NCBI RefSeq assembly: GCF_006170445.1
Contig: NZ_VCNA01000003.1
Span: 1 to 64,000 of the forward strand
Reading direction: 5' to 3'
Length of the DNA: 64,000 bases
Source: Brevibacillus dissolubilis
Lineage (GTDB): Bacteria; Bacillota; Bacilli; Brevibacillales; Brevibacillaceae
The position numbers and the translations under genes are program-made. Positions 25,184 to 34,741 of the stretch are shown here, piece by piece (within the stretch, counting starts at the first letter, position 1; the number at the start of each line of letters is the position of its first letter). The notes beneath the pieces are model-generated. The model saw only the letters and a list, made by a program, of their open reading frames with translations, made no database searches and had not been told where the DNA came from.

Positions 25184-25663
25184 CTAGGGACTTAGAAGCA
25201 TCAAACCTTCTATTGAATAGGTCTCACTTTTTATAAACCGCTCTAGATTATCTCCGAAATCCACCAATTGGTTCATCTCCGTTATGATAAAGAAAGTCGA
25301 CTGCATCGAATACGGTTCTTGTCTCATATTTTGAACATGAACTTTGATGGCTACATATCCTCGTTTATTGTAAAGAGCGAAAGTCATCATGATATAATGA
25401 TGACTTTGCTCCGAATCACTTCCGGAAACCCACTCAACACATTCCTCGGGGTTTGAAACGAATCGAAGGATAGCCTCTCTCCATTCCTCACATTCATCAT
25501 TGGTCGTGTACATGTCCATGCTGATGCTGCATCCTATTCCACTGATGGTGAGCTTACATTCAAAAAAGTCTACATCGTACCATGTTTTCGTCAGTACAAT
25601 ACTCACTTGTGACCGCATCCCCCGATATTTATGATCCCTTATAAAAACAACACCATTAACCAC
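25184..25663 (-). CDS. hypothetical protein (up to 159 residues)
   Basis: The GTG at 25663 overlaps the GNAT gene by 25 bases; an ATG at 25618 is an alternative start. The product is a mixed alpha/beta protein (VSIVLTKTWYDVDFFECKLTISGIG...) with a DECEEW and ECVEW acidic region, resembling small immunity-like or DUF-type proteins of Firmicutes. No motif recognised. Probably co-transcribed with the acetyltransferase. Confidence 0.55.
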   Translation of the reverse strand: MVNGVVFIRDHKYRGMRSQVSIVLTKTWYDVDFFECKLTISGIGCSISMDMYTTNDECEEWREAILRFVSNPEECVEWVSGSDSEQSHHYIMMTFALYNKRGYVAIKVHVQNMRQEPYSMQSTFFIITEMNQLVDFGDNLERFIKSETYSIEGLMLLSP

Positions 25664-26157
25664 TCATCATAATACTGCCCCGCAACCTTCAACGCCCGCT
25701 TCTCCTCCCCGTACACCTCAAAGCCACACGACTTATACAGCGCAGCCGCCGCTTCATTGGTGGTGACGACCGCAAGCTGGATTTGCTCGGCGGACTTTTC
25801 CTCACGAACGCGCTCAATCAAGGCTTGAACGAGCTTTTTACCGACGCCGCCTTGGCGTTTTTCCGGATGGACGTACATGGAGACAAGCGTACCCTTATGC
25901 CCCGCCTTCAGACCGCCCGGATGATAAAAGCCGACAATCCCGATCAGCTCCTCTCCGGCGAATGCTCCCAAGGTAAAAGAGGTTTTCCCCGGTAAGCGCT
26001 GCAGCAGGCTGGTCCAATAGTCATCCCCGGCCTTCACAGCATCCTCGTAGCTGGCCCCGAAGGCTTCCGGGTTCAGCCGTAATCCCATCAACCGTAATTC
26101 TTTAAAAACAGGGGCGTCCCCCGCGTCTAATATGCGAATCCTTACATCTTGTGCCAT
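25639..26157 (-). CDS. GNAT acetyltransferase
   Basis: A 172-residue single GNAT domain. IRILDAGDAPVFKELRL opens the fold. The acetyl-CoA loop is VHPEKRQGGVGKKL near 92-106 (Q/R-x-x-G-x-G/A) and the C-terminal NEAAAALYKSCGFEVYG near 130-147. The motif set is complete. Substrate unknown. It is followed by an overlapping hypothetical gene. Confidence 0.85.
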   Translation of the reverse strand: MAQDVRIRILDAGDAPVFKELRLMGLRLNPEAFGASYEDAVKAGDDYWTSLLQRLPGKTSFTLGAFAGEELIGIVGFYHPGGLKAGHKGTLVSMYVHPEKRQGGVGKKLVQALIERVREEKSAEQIQLAVVTTNEAAAALYKSCGFEVYGEEKRALKVAGQYYDEWLMVLFL

Positions 26158-26216
26158 TCGTGGTGGCCTCCCTTACGTTCATTTTCCGATCATTTTCCGA
26201 ACAATGCCGTTATCCC

Positions 26217-26768
26217 TTATCCCTGCTCCCACTCATGCCGGAGCAACCCGTACAGATGCATGTCAAACACCTGTCCATCCCGGTGCAAAAACTCACGGTA
26301 CGTACCTTCCCGCTTGAATCCTGCTTTTTCATAAGCGCGAATTCCCGGAATATTGTAATCAAACACACTCAGTTGAATCCGATGCAGATTCAGCTCACGG
26401 AAAGCAAAACCAATGGCGACCTGCAAGGCTTCTGTTCCATAGCCTTTGCCACGCGTCTCTTCGCCGCCGATCAGCATTTCGATCCAACTGACACGGTTGT
26501 TCCAGAGGATCGCGGTCAGAGCGATATATCCGATCAATAGATTCTCATCCAGAGTACGAATAGCGAACACGTAGCTGGTATCACTGCTGTTATTCTGTTC
26601 CAGCCATTTGGTCAGCTTTTCTGCGGTGTAGGGCTTGGCTGGGGTGGCGTCGAGATGGCGCAGTACATATTCGTCGGAGTACCACGTCACCATCACAGGC
26701 ACATCGTCTGTGGTTAGCGCGGTCAGTCGGATGCGCTCGCCGGTGAGTAGATTTTTGGCTGCTAACAT
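26217..26768 (-). CDS. GNAT acetyltransferase, RimJ/RimL-like
   Basis: The 183-residue product belongs to the acetyltransferase_3 group: GERIRLTALTTDDVPVMVTWYSDEYVLRHLD at the start, GGEETRGKGYGTEAL (acetyl-CoA loop) near 105-120, and NIPGIRAYEKAGFKREGTYREFLHRDGQ near 138-165. This group acetylates protein N-termini or small amines. The start at 26768 has AAAAGGAGAG; the open frame upstream of it is not coding. It is divergent from the MEMO-AMMECR1 gene. Confidence 0.87.
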   Translation of the reverse strand: MLAAKNLLTGERIRLTALTTDDVPVMVTWYSDEYVLRHLDATPAKPYTAEKLTKWLEQNNSSDTSYVFAIRTLDENLLIGYIALTAILWNNRVSWIEMLIGGEETRGKGYGTEALQVAIGFAFRELNLHRIQLSVFDYNIPGIRAYEKAGFKREGTYREFLHRDGQVFDMHLYGLLRHEWEQG

Positions 26769-26870
26769 GCTCGTCTCTCCTTTTTGGCATGGGTGTTTTG
26801 TATGATTTTGGTTGTTTCCGCTAAGTCTATACCAAAATGAATGGATTGGAAAGGTTTGGTGACGACATTT

Positions 26871-28280
26871 ATGCCTCCTGTTCTGGGTGTGCTGCTGCCC
26901 CATCCTCCGGTGATCATCCCAAGAATCGGTCAGGATGAAGCGTCAGAGGCACAAAAGACGATTGACCATGCCCGCTTGGCCGCCAAAACCGTACAGTCGC
27001 TGGCACCCGACACGATTGTGGTGATTACGCCGCATGGTACGATTTTTGAAGACGCAGTGACCGTCATGAGCGGGGATGTGCTGTCTGGTACATTCGGGGA
27101 GTTCGGAGATGATACGCCATACCGTCTGGACAGCGATACAGAGCTGGTGGCGCGGATTCACCAGCTGGCAGTGGAAACGAACGCGAAGCTGACCGTGCTG
27201 GATGAGGCGCTGAAAAAGCAGTTTCAAATCACGAAGGAGCTGGATTACGGGGCGCTGGTTCCACTGGATTTCATGCTGGAAGCGGGATTCGATGGGACAA
27301 TTGTCCATGTGACAATCGGACTTGTATCGCCTCTGGAGCTGTATCAGGCCGGGATGCTGATCCAAAAGGCTGCCGATCAACTTGGGCGCCGCATTGTCGT
27401 GATCGCAAGCGGAGACAACTCTCACGCCCTGACAGATGAGTCGCCGGAAGGAGCACGTCCCGAAGGCAAGCAGTTTGATGACATGCTGGTGGATGGCATC
27501 CGGCATGGAAAATGGACGGAGCTGATCCTGACCGACCGTGATTTTAGCGAGTCGGCGGCAGAGGATACGATTTTGTCGCTGACGATTATGCTGGGGTGTT
27601 TGGAAGGGTCTTTGATCCAACCATCGCTGTTGTCCTATGAGGCACCATTTGGGATCGGGTATACGGTGGCGACTTTTCGTGGGAGTGGGCGCAGTGAAGT
27701 CACTCTCTACACCTCTCTGCAACACGCCATCTCCTCCCATATCCAACAACGCCGTACCCAAGAGTCTCCCCCTGTCAAGCTGGCACGGCTTGCCTTGGAA
27801 TACTACGTCCGCCATGAGAGTAGACCCACCGCCGATAAGCTCAAACAGCTGGTCACCCTCGACATGGACAGCCCTCACGGCGTTTTCGTCACGATCAAGC
27901 AGCACGGCTACCTGCGCGGCTGTATCGGCTCGACCGAACCTGTATCTGCGAGTCTGTACGAGGATATCATCACGTATGCCATCGAGACAGGGACCGAGGA
28001 CGACCGTTTTTTTCCGGTGGAGGAAGACGAGCTGGATGAGTTGATCTATCAGGTCAGCCTGCTCTCCCCGCCGGAACCTGTCACATCTCCTGGCGAGCTT
28101 GATCCCAAGCGCTATGGGGTGATTGTGGAGACCGACGAACATTACGGCTTGCTTTTGCCTGATCTGGCAGGTGTCGAGGATGTGCAGACACAGCTTGCCT
28201 ACGCACTGGAAAAAGCGGGCTTGACCGAACTTACACCAGACGTCAGGCTGTATCGTTTTACCGCTTCCGAGTATCAATAA
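26871..28280 (+). CDS. MEMO (AmmeMemoRadiSam B) and AMMECR1 (AmmeMemoRadiSam A) fusion protein
   Basis: Residues 1-270 are the MEMO/LigB-type dioxygenase-like fold (LLPHPPVIIPRIG at the start, VITPHGTIFED near 50, ASGDNSHALTDESPEG near 185). Residues 295-469 are an AMMECR1 domain with the hallmark GYLRGCIGSTEP near 345. In many bacteria MEMO, AMMECR1 and a radical SAM enzyme form one conserved system whose chemistry is unknown; the radical SAM partner is not in this window. The start at 26871 has GGTGA 8 bases upstream and begins like other family members; an ATG at 26841 lacks a site. Confidence 0.88.
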   Translation: MPPVLGVLLPHPPVIIPRIGQDEASEAQKTIDHARLAAKTVQSLAPDTIVVITPHGTIFEDAVTVMSGDVLSGTFGEFGDDTPYRLDSDTELVARIHQLAVETNAKLTVLDEALKKQFQITKELDYGALVPLDFMLEAGFDGTIVHVTIGLVSPLELYQAGMLIQKAADQLGRRIVVIASGDNSHALTDESPEGARPEGKQFDDMLVDGIRHGKWTELILTDRDFSESAAEDTILSLTIMLGCLEGSLIQPSLLSYEAPFGIGYTVATFRGSGRSEVTLYTSLQHAISSHIQQRRTQESPPVKLARLALEYYVRHESRPTADKLKQLVTLDMDSPHGVFVTIKQHGYLRGCIGSTEPVSASLYEDIITYAIETGTEDDRFFPVEEDELDELIYQVSLLSPPEPVTSPGELDPKRYGVIVETDEHYGLLLPDLAGVEDVQTQLAYALEKAGLTELTPDVRLYRFTASEYQ

Positions 28281-28289
28281 ATCCATCTG

Positions 28290-28328
28290 AGGCAATCCCC
28301 ACAGACAGCGGCTATTGGGGTTTGCCTC
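28290..28328 (+). terminator. hairpin after the MEMO-AMMECR1 gene
   Basis: GAGGCAATCCCC and GGGGTTTGCCTC pair with one mismatch. No clear T-run follows, so termination is uncertain. Confidence 0.4.
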
Positions 28329-28388
28329 CAAACGTGTTACACTAATAGGAAATATTCTTGATTGCCTTGCTAGTATGGAGGTTCTTAC

Positions 28389-30365
28389 GTGGGAGTAGGT
28401 AACATGCTTTCTTTGCATGCCGCCCGTTATTATGCCAAACGAAACGATGCGGCCACATCAATTAAATATTATCGACGTGCCCAAGACCATGTGTTGGCCG
28501 ACCCTGACGATGTGATGCGGTTCTGTGAGCTGCTATCCGAGCAGGGCGAATGGGAAGAGGCCGTCAGCGTACTCGACGCCGCGATTGAGCGTCACCGTGA
28601 CAAGGACTTTTTGTATGCACGGCGCGGGCTGGTACTAAGAGAGTTAGGCCGGGATACCGAGGCATTGCAGAGCTTTAACCGGGCGATTGCCTTGAATCCG
28701 GAGCCTTATTTTTATTGGTATACCCGTGCGCTGATCTATCAGGATCTGGACAACTGGGAGTCGGCGATCCTTGACTTTCGGGCGAGCATCAAGCGGGAAG
28801 ACAGCCATACCGTCCGATCTACATGGTATGAGCTGGGCAGTGCTTATCTGCGGCTGAATCAGGTGGATGAGGCGATCAATGCCCTCTTGACCGCTGTCCA
28901 AGATGAGGAGAACGCCGTCGCTATCTATTACTACAAGCTGGGCGAAGCCTTCATGTCCGCCGAGCAGAGCGATTCGGCTGCCATCGCCTTGGAAAAAGCA
29001 CTGACGCTGTACGAACAACAACGGGCACTGCCAGACCAAGGGATCGAGGAATTCCGCCGCCGCACCGGCTATACGGCATCTGGATTCGAAAGCATCAAGG
29101 AATACATCGATGAACGCTTCGCGATGGTGCTGGAATTATCCGAGCTGCTTGCCGATCTGGGTCAGCTGGAGGATGCCTGTGACGCACTCAGCCGAGGGAT
29201 CGAGCTGTATCCGGATGCAGATGTACTCTGTGTGGAGCGCGGTCTTCTCTACGTACGCATGGGAACATACAAAAAAGCGCGCGCCGACTTCACCCGTGCC
29301 CTTGAGCTTGACCCTAACTACATCCGTGCCCTGATCGAACGCGCACTCGTCCAGTCCCACATCGGGAACAACGAAGAAGCGATTGCCGATCTCAAGCTGG
29401 CAGCAGAGCGCGAACCTAGTCTGTCGGTCGTCCATTATACATTGGGCAATCTGTATATGTCGCTCGACCGCCCCGAAGACGCGCTCCCCTGCTACCATAC
29501 CTTGGTCGAGGTGGAGCCAGACGATCCAGCCAACTACCTGCGCCGTGCCGAAGCCCTGCTGTTCGTCGGGCAGTATGAGGAAGCGATCCAAGACTGCGAC
29601 ACGGCCATCACGCTTAGGGACGCACCAGAGATCCGCATGAAGCGCAGCTACATGTACTTCCTAGTCAACCGCTATGAAGAGTCGATGATCGATCTGGAAC
29701 ATGCACTGGAGATGGACCCACAGCTCGACGAGAACAGCAACTTCCTGTTCGCCCGTGGGATGAATCTGATGAACATGAAGCATACCGACCTGGCGGAAGC
29801 CGAGTTTACCAAAGCGATTGTCAACGACCCTGCCACCCCACTGCTCTATGATAAACGCGCCAGCTGCCGGATCAGCCTGGGGAACCTGGAAGGCGCTCTC
29901 GAAGACTGTGACATGGGCCTGATCCTCGATGACGAAAACACGTCACTGATCTGGCTTCGTGCCTTTGTCCACTATGAGCTGGGCAACTATCGGCTGGCCG
30001 TGGAAGACACCGAGCACTACGTCGCCCTCCTGCCGCATGATCCTGCGGGCTATTACAACATCGGGCTTTTGCATATGAGCGAAAATCAGGATGAGCTGGC
30101 AATCGAGTGGTTCAACAAGTGCCTGGAGATCGACCCTGCCTTTGCCGAAGCTTATCTCAAACGCGCCCGCATCTGGCAAGGCTTGTTTGACCTTGAGCAG
30201 ACCGTAGAAGATCTGACCCAATGGCTGCTGTATACCGATATCCATCTGTCGCTCGACGAACGTCTGGAGGTACTCGAAGAGGTCGAGGGCTTCCAGCCAG
30301 AGGTTGTCGAGGAAGTCCGCTCGCGGGTGGAAGGCTTGTATGGCGGCAGTGGCTATGTGAATTAA
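28389..30365 (+). CDS. large tetratricopeptide-repeat protein
   Basis: A 658-residue protein made almost wholly of TPR motifs (about 15 helix pairs). Examples are ALQSFNRAIALNPEPYFYWY near 95, ARADFTRALELDPNYIRAL near 298, and AIEWFNKCLEIDPAFAEAYLKRA near 570. There is no signal peptide and no enzymatic domain, so it is a cytoplasmic scaffold for protein-protein contacts. The GTG at 28389 has GGAGG 7 bases upstream; an ATG at 28404 with GGGAG is an alternative. It is transcribed alone. Partner unknown. Confidence 0.85.
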   Translation: MGVGNMLSLHAARYYAKRNDAATSIKYYRRAQDHVLADPDDVMRFCELLSEQGEWEEAVSVLDAAIERHRDKDFLYARRGLVLRELGRDTEALQSFNRAIALNPEPYFYWYTRALIYQDLDNWESAILDFRASIKREDSHTVRSTWYELGSAYLRLNQVDEAINALLTAVQDEENAVAIYYYKLGEAFMSAEQSDSAAIALEKALTLYEQQRALPDQGIEEFRRRTGYTASGFESIKEYIDERFAMVLELSELLADLGQLEDACDALSRGIELYPDADVLCVERGLLYVRMGTYKKARADFTRALELDPNYIRALIERALVQSHIGNNEEAIADLKLAAEREPSLSVVHYTLGNLYMSLDRPEDALPCYHTLVEVEPDDPANYLRRAEALLFVGQYEEAIQDCDTAITLRDAPEIRMKRSYMYFLVNRYEESMIDLEHALEMDPQLDENSNFLFARGMNLMNMKHTDLAEAEFTKAIVNDPATPLLYDKRASCRISLGNLEGALEDCDMGLILDDENTSLIWLRAFVHYELGNYRLAVEDTEHYVALLPHDPAGYYNIGLLHMSENQDELAIEWFNKCLEIDPAFAEAYLKRARIWQGLFDLEQTVEDLTQWLLYTDIHLSLDERLEVLEEVEGFQPEVVEEVRSRVEGLYGGSGYVN

Positions 30366-30418
30366 CAGACCGATGCAAATGCTGGCTTTGAAATGCTGGC
30401 GGTATCGGTCTTCTTCTT
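30366..30418 (+). terminator. terminator of the TPR gene
   Basis: AGACCGATgc... pairs with TATCGGTCT over a long loop that itself contains AATGCTGGC repeats; TTCTTCTT follows. Confidence 0.55.
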
Positions 30419-30495
30419 ACTGAATATTTTTTGAAAATTCATATTTTTAATCACATACGCATATGCTGTAATAACCCTTCTGAATGAACATTATA

Positions 30496-30537
30496 AAAAC
30501 CCAAGGTAGAAAAGCTGCCTTGGGTTTCCTTTTTTAT
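30496..30537 (-). terminator. bidirectional terminator
   Basis: AAACCCAAGG and CCTTGGGTTT stem with T-runs on both strands, ending directly at the stop codon of the gene at 30538. Confidence 0.8.
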
Positions 30538-32094
30538 TTAGGGCAGAAAAGTAGGTGGGAGGTAAGTCACGTCCAAATCCGGATGCTTTAGACCAATAAC
30601 ATATTTTTCTATAACTGGCTTCTCAGTTGGACTATACATCCAGTACGTATACCACCCTATTGGTGTATAAGCTTGTTCCTGTGGCACATTGGAACGACCT
30701 AGGGGAGAAGATGAGGCAATTCGGGCAAAAATGCCGGGAAATTGATCGTCTTTTGTAATTAAGTGAATTCCACCCCCCGTTACAGAATACCCTTCCTCCA
30801 TTGTAACCATATAATCCTCTGTTTGAGATACAGTTATGGTGGTTTTTAGTTTATCGTGACTTTTCACTTTAAGCCCTACAGCATATGCGGTTAAATGCCA
30901 ACTACCCAGCAATTTTATTCCATCATCGTTCATAGCTACTTCCCATGTATGTTGATCCTTAGGATAACATGAAGTAATGCCCGTAAAATAATTGTCTTTA
31001 TCAGGATCATATGGTTGCCCTTCACGATTAAATGGCTGGAATTGTACACCACCACTTAATAGCATGTACTCTTTCGGGATGCTGACCGAAACTGTTGTAC
31101 TGTTTGTTACCGATTGAGAGAATAATTCTACCTCCCAGTCGTCCTGTGGGTCATATATCGCAATTATGTACGTATAAAAATATCCTCTTATTAGATTAGA
31201 GAATTTTACAACGTATTTATTGATACGATCAGGATAAAACGAGGTTGGGGCAACCTGCGAATCTGTGAACGCGACCCCTCCTCCTACTATTTTATAACCA
31301 GCTGGAATTGTACTAATGTACTCAAATTGGTTAATGTTCGTAATCTGATGCGAAGTGACGAACATCTTGAGCATAATAGGAGGAGGAGTTTCAGCTTCTA
31401 ATACCTGCTTAGCGACTCCTTTATCCGTCTGAAGGATGACCACGACCTCCTGGCTCCCTCCTCTCGTTAATAATACACTGGTAAATGTACCGATCTGATC
31501 ACCCTGAGAAAACGCTTCTTGATAAGTAGCCCCAGATACTTGAAAGGAAACAACCGTAGGATATGGATCATTCTCGTTAAGCGGATTGTACCAGGTGCTA
31601 AAAATCAGCGAATCACCTACTACTTCTAACTTAGATTGTAAACCATAAACCGGCTCCGCTACTGGCTCAGGTTTATCATCTGGGTTGTCTCCTGGATTGT
31701 TTCCCGGAGCAGGGGCGGGTGGAACTGGGATTACGGGTCTAGGACGATTTTGCATGCATGTACTCCATGCTTCAACTGCATTTTCATCCAGATAATGGGA
31801 TACGAAGTTACGTAAATCCTTTGTACTAAGTTGCTGCACTCTTCCAGACTTCAGGTATTCCTGAAACTTTTTATAATCATCCCGTGACATGTCTCCACCC
31901 AAATTAAAAGGCAACGGGACACCTTCTGCCAAAAAAGTGATGCCTATATCAAAGCCATCTTTTTTCATTTTCTGGTATTCTTCGTAACTTAAATTTTCAA
32001 ACCAATTGATTATATTAGACGAGAGAGATTGATCTCTATGGCTAATAATCGTATTAAAAATGCCATGTTCAAGCAGATCATTACATTCATCCAT
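30538..32094 (-). CDS. three-repeat beta-prism-like protein with Pro-rich linker
   Basis: The 518-residue product has an N-terminal helical domain (1-120, FENLSYEEYQKMKKDGFDIG, ending AVEAWSTCMQNR), a Pro/Asp/Asn-rich linker (about 122-155) and a beta-rich remainder. From about 265 a unit recurs three times: (V/T)GGG(V/I)xF..., a Ser-x-Pro turn, a Trp, and Yx(V/I)GL(K). Clear cases are KIVGGGVAFTDS, LLSGGVQFQPF and SVTGGGIHLITKD, with AYAVGLKV and KYVIGLKHP ends. This looks like the repeats of beta-prism domains found at the C-terminus of some MACPF-type toxins, but no MACPF signature is seen. No signal peptide. The start at 32094 has GAAGGGG. Function unknown. Confidence 0.55.
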   Translation of the reverse strand: MDECNDLLEHGIFNTIISHRDQSLSSNIINWFENLSYEEYQKMKKDGFDIGITFLAEGVPLPFNLGGDMSRDDYKKFQEYLKSGRVQQLSTKDLRNFVSHYLDENAVEAWSTCMQNRPRPVIPVPPAPAPGNNPGDNPDDKPEPVAEPVYGLQSKLEVVGDSLIFSTWYNPLNENDPYPTVVSFQVSGATYQEAFSQGDQIGTFTSVLLTRGGSQEVVVILQTDKGVAKQVLEAETPPPIMLKMFVTSHQITNINQFEYISTIPAGYKIVGGGVAFTDSQVAPTSFYPDRINKYVVKFSNLIRGYFYTYIIAIYDPQDDWEVELFSQSVTNSTTVSVSIPKEYMLLSGGVQFQPFNREGQPYDPDKDNYFTGITSCYPKDQHTWEVAMNDDGIKLLGSWHLTAYAVGLKVKSHDKLKTTITVSQTEDYMVTMEEGYSVTGGGIHLITKDDQFPGIFARIASSSPLGRSNVPQEQAYTPIGWYTYWMYSPTEKPVIEKYVIGLKHPDLDVTYLPPTFLP

Positions 32095-32166
32095 TTTTAT
32101 ACACCCCTTCTTCAAAGAGATTCTAATTGTTATTATTTGTTAGTTATACATCATTATTCATACACA

Positions 32167-32205
32167 ACAAAAAAACGGGCCCTTGTTGAAAGACCCGTTT
32201 TTGTC
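32167..32205 (-). terminator. terminator of the acyl-CoA synthetase gene
   Basis: AAAAACGGG and CCCGTTTTT stem with T-runs on both sides. Confidence 0.8.
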
Positions 32206-32214
32206 ACTCTTTGA

Positions 32215-33876
32215 TTATGCCGTTCCCTGCTCGCTTGGATCTAGCCCAAACTCTTTCATCGCCATTTCACGCAGCTTATACTTCTGGATTTTGCCGGAGG
32301 CAGTCATCGGGTACTCGGTGACCACTTGGATATAGTGCGGGATTTTGAAACGGGAGATTTTGCCGTCACAGTAGGCTTTGACCTCTTCTTCGGTCAGGCT
32401 CTCCCCTTCTTTAATCTTGATGCAGGCCAGCACCTGCTCCCCGTACTTGGCATCCGGTACGCCGACGACTTGGACGTCCACGATCTTCGGATGGGTGTAG
32501 AGGAACTCCTCAATCTCACGCGGATAGATATTTTCGCCGCCGCGGATGATCATGTCCTTGAGACGGCCTGTGATGCGGAAGTAGCCCTCTTCGTCCATCG
32601 TCGCCAGGTCGCCTGTGTGCAGCCAGCCTTCATTGTCGATGGCTTTGTAGGTCTGCTCCGGCATGTTGTAGTAGCCCTTCATGACATGGTAGCCACGCGT
32701 GCAGAGCTCGCCCTGGACACCAGTCGGCAAGGTCGCACCCGTCTCTGGGTCGATGATCTTGACCTCGACAGGGCCAAGTGCGCGGCCTACCGTAGATACG
32801 CGGCGCTCGATGGAATCTTCTGGGACGGTCTGCGTAATCACAGGTGAAGACTCGGTCTGTCCGTACGCGATCGTCACTTCGCTTGCGCCCATGCGGTTCA
32901 CGACGGCCTTCATCACCTCAATCGGGCAAGTAGACCCCGCCATGATCCCTGTACGCAGTGAAGACAGATCATATTTATCAAATTCAGGCTCGTTCAGCTC
33001 CGCAATAAACATCGTCGGTACCCCATACAGTGCGGTACAACGCTCGGCCTCGACAACCTCCAGCACTGTTTTCGGATGGAACGAGATCACCGGAACCATC
33101 GTCGCTCCTGTCGCTACACACGCCAGTGTCCCCATAACACAGCCGAAGCAATGGAAAAACGGCACAGGAATACAGACCAGATCTTCCGGCCCGAGATTTT
33201 GGCAGCTGGCCACCTGAATCGCGTTGTTGACGATATTGTTGTGGGTCAGCATGACACCTTTTGGGAAGCCGGTCGTGCCGGAGGTGTACTGCATGTTAAT
33301 CACTTGGTCAGGCTCCAGACTGGCTTGGCGGGCGATGCGCTCCTCCTCAGTCACGTTCATCGCGCGGGAGAGCAGATCACTCCAGAGGAACATGCCTGGC
33401 TGGCGTTCATTGCCGATATAGATCACATTTTTGAGATGGGGCAGACGCTCGGACACAAGCTCGCCCGGCTCGCAGGAGTCAAGCTCCGGACAGATCTCAC
33501 GGATCATCTCCAAGTAGCTTGCGTCGCGGTAGCTGTCGATCAGGATCAAGGTGGTGGATTCGGACTGGCGCAGCAGATACTCCAGTTCATGCACGCGGTA
33601 GCTGGTATTGACCGTGACGAGCACCGCACCCATTTTGGCAGATGCGAATTGGGCAGTCACCCATTCCGGCACATTCGTCGCCCAGATCGCGATGTTCTCC
33701 CCAGCCTGGATGCCCAGTGACATCAAGCCTTTAGCCACCTGGTTGCAGAGCTGTTGAAACTCTTCAAAGGTGTAGCGGAGATTCCGTTCTTTGTAGATGA
33801 GCGCTTGTTTTTGCGGGTAGCGGGATGCTGTCTCGTCCAGCAAGTCCCCGATGGTAATGGAGCGAAGTTCAGCCAT
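32215..33876 (-). CDS. AMP-forming acyl-CoA synthetase
   Basis: Activates a carboxylic acid, probably a medium- or short-chain fatty acid, to its CoA thioester. The 553-residue product has the ANL motifs in order: [16 protein letters not shown] near 190, [10 protein letters not shown] near 325, GWLHTGDLA near 405, [21 protein letters not shown] near 425-445 and the catalytic Lys in [13 protein letters not shown] near 530. It matches the YngI/ACSF2 group in size and motifs. The start at 33876 has AGAGGTG upstream (an in-frame GTG at 33888 is part of that site). Transcribed alone. Confidence 0.9.
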   Translation of the reverse strand: MAELRSITIGDLLDETASRYPQKQALIYKERNLRYTFEEFQQLCNQVAKGLMSLGIQAGENIAIWATNVPEWVTAQFASAKMGAVLVTVNTSYRVHELEYLLRQSESTTLILIDSYRDASYLEMIREICPELDSCEPGELVSERLPHLKNVIYIGNERQPGMFLWSDLLSRAMNVTEEERIARQASLEPDQVINMQYTSGTTGFPKGVMLTHNNIVNNAIQVASCQNLGPEDLVCIPVPFFHCFGCVMGTLACVATGATMVPVISFHPKTVLEVVEAERCTALYGVPTMFIAELNEPEFDKYDLSSLRTGIMAGSTCPIEVMKAVVNRMGASEVTIAYGQTESSPVITQTVPEDSIERRVSTVGRALGPVEVKIIDPETGATLPTGVQGELCTRGYHVMKGYYNMPEQTYKAIDNEGWLHTGDLATMDEEGYFRITGRLKDMIIRGGENIYPREIEEFLYTHPKIVDVQVVGVPDAKYGEQVLACIKIKEGESLTEEEVKAYCDGKISRFKIPHYIQVVTEYPMTASGKIQKYKLREMAMKEFGLDPSEQGTA

Positions 33877-34010
33877 TGCTATTTTCACCTCTATTGATAT
33901 TTCTCATTTTTCTTATAATTCTATAAAGTGTATGCGCTTTCCTGCCGAAACATGGCAACAAGCGCACCCTTTTTTAGGTACGCTTCTGCGGCATTGATGA
34001 ATGATTTTGG

Positions 34011-34526
34011 TTATTTCACGTTGACCATCTTGACAGACTCGACTTTGTATGGAAGATGGTTGCTGTACACCAGCTCTACTTTGATCTCATGCTCGCCTTT
34101 TGGCAGTTTGCTCAGGATGAACTCAGGATCGTAGAGCTGCCCAAGCAGTTGCCCGTCCACGTAGAGATGAGCGTGGCCTTGTCCGTGTGTCGCCTCTTGG
34201 GATGGGTTCTCGGCGGTGTTGATGAAGGTGAAATTGTCGGTGAGCATTTTGATGTTGGCCTTGTTGCCTTCCATCGTGACATCAAGGGCGAGGGTCGGCT
34301 TCTCGGACGAGAATGGGTTGGCGGTCACCTGATTGCCTTCCACCTTGGAGGAAGTCGGGACGCTGTCTTGACCCGCGCCTGCCTGTGCTTGTGGATTGTC
34401 GTTCTGATATGGACTGGATACGTCGAGCGGGTCACTTACGAGCAGAACAAAACCTGCGATCAGGACACCAGCAAAAATGGCGGAGCCCCAGATTAATTGT
34501 TTCAGACTAAGTACCATGATTTTCAT
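34011..34526 (-). CDS. membrane-anchored extracytoplasmic protein (171 residues)
   Basis: One N-terminal membrane helix (LIWGSAIFAGVLIAGFVLLV, residues 12-31), a polar Gln/Asn/Ser linker (35-75), and a beta-rich domain outside the cell with GQGHAHLYVDGQLLGQLYD near 118-135 and LPKGEHEIKVELVYSNHLPY near 142-160. The HxH-containing loop is like that in small extracytoplasmic domains suspected to bind metal; binding is not shown. It is not a lipoprotein (no lipobox). Function unknown. Confidence 0.65.
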   Translation of the reverse strand: MKIMVLSLKQLIWGSAIFAGVLIAGFVLLVSDPLDVSSPYQNDNPQAQAGAGQDSVPTSSKVEGNQVTANPFSSEKPTLALDVTMEGNKANIKMLTDNFTFINTAENPSQEATHGQGHAHLYVDGQLLGQLYDPEFILSKLPKGEHEIKVELVYSNHLPYKVESVKMVNVK

Positions 34527-34618
34527 TGTGAGACCTCTCCCTTTTGTGGCTATTTGTACATGCTTATGTGCTTGGTCAGGGAGATAGAATCGGGAAATAC
34601 GAAAACTAGTAACATTTT

Positions 34619-34652
34619 ATGAAAAAAAGAGCGCGGGGTGGGCGCTCGTGGG
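34619..34652 (-). terminator. terminator of the DUF1697 gene
   Basis: GAGCGC and GCGCTC stem around CCACCCC, followed by TTTTTTTC on the minus strand. Confidence 0.75.
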
Positions 34653-34741
34653 GATTGGGATGAGTTGTTGAATCGTTTCCTGTATGGGTCGTTTTCTGTA
34701 ACGAGCGTTCTCTGTCTCGTTTCGGTGTGTCAGCTTTAAGC

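Noticed and set aside
26943-28418. 491-codon minus-strand frame opposite the MEMO-AMMECR1 gene
   Set aside because: Shadow of a strongly recognised gene; the translation has no domain and is rich in Arg, His and Gln as antisense frames of this composition are.
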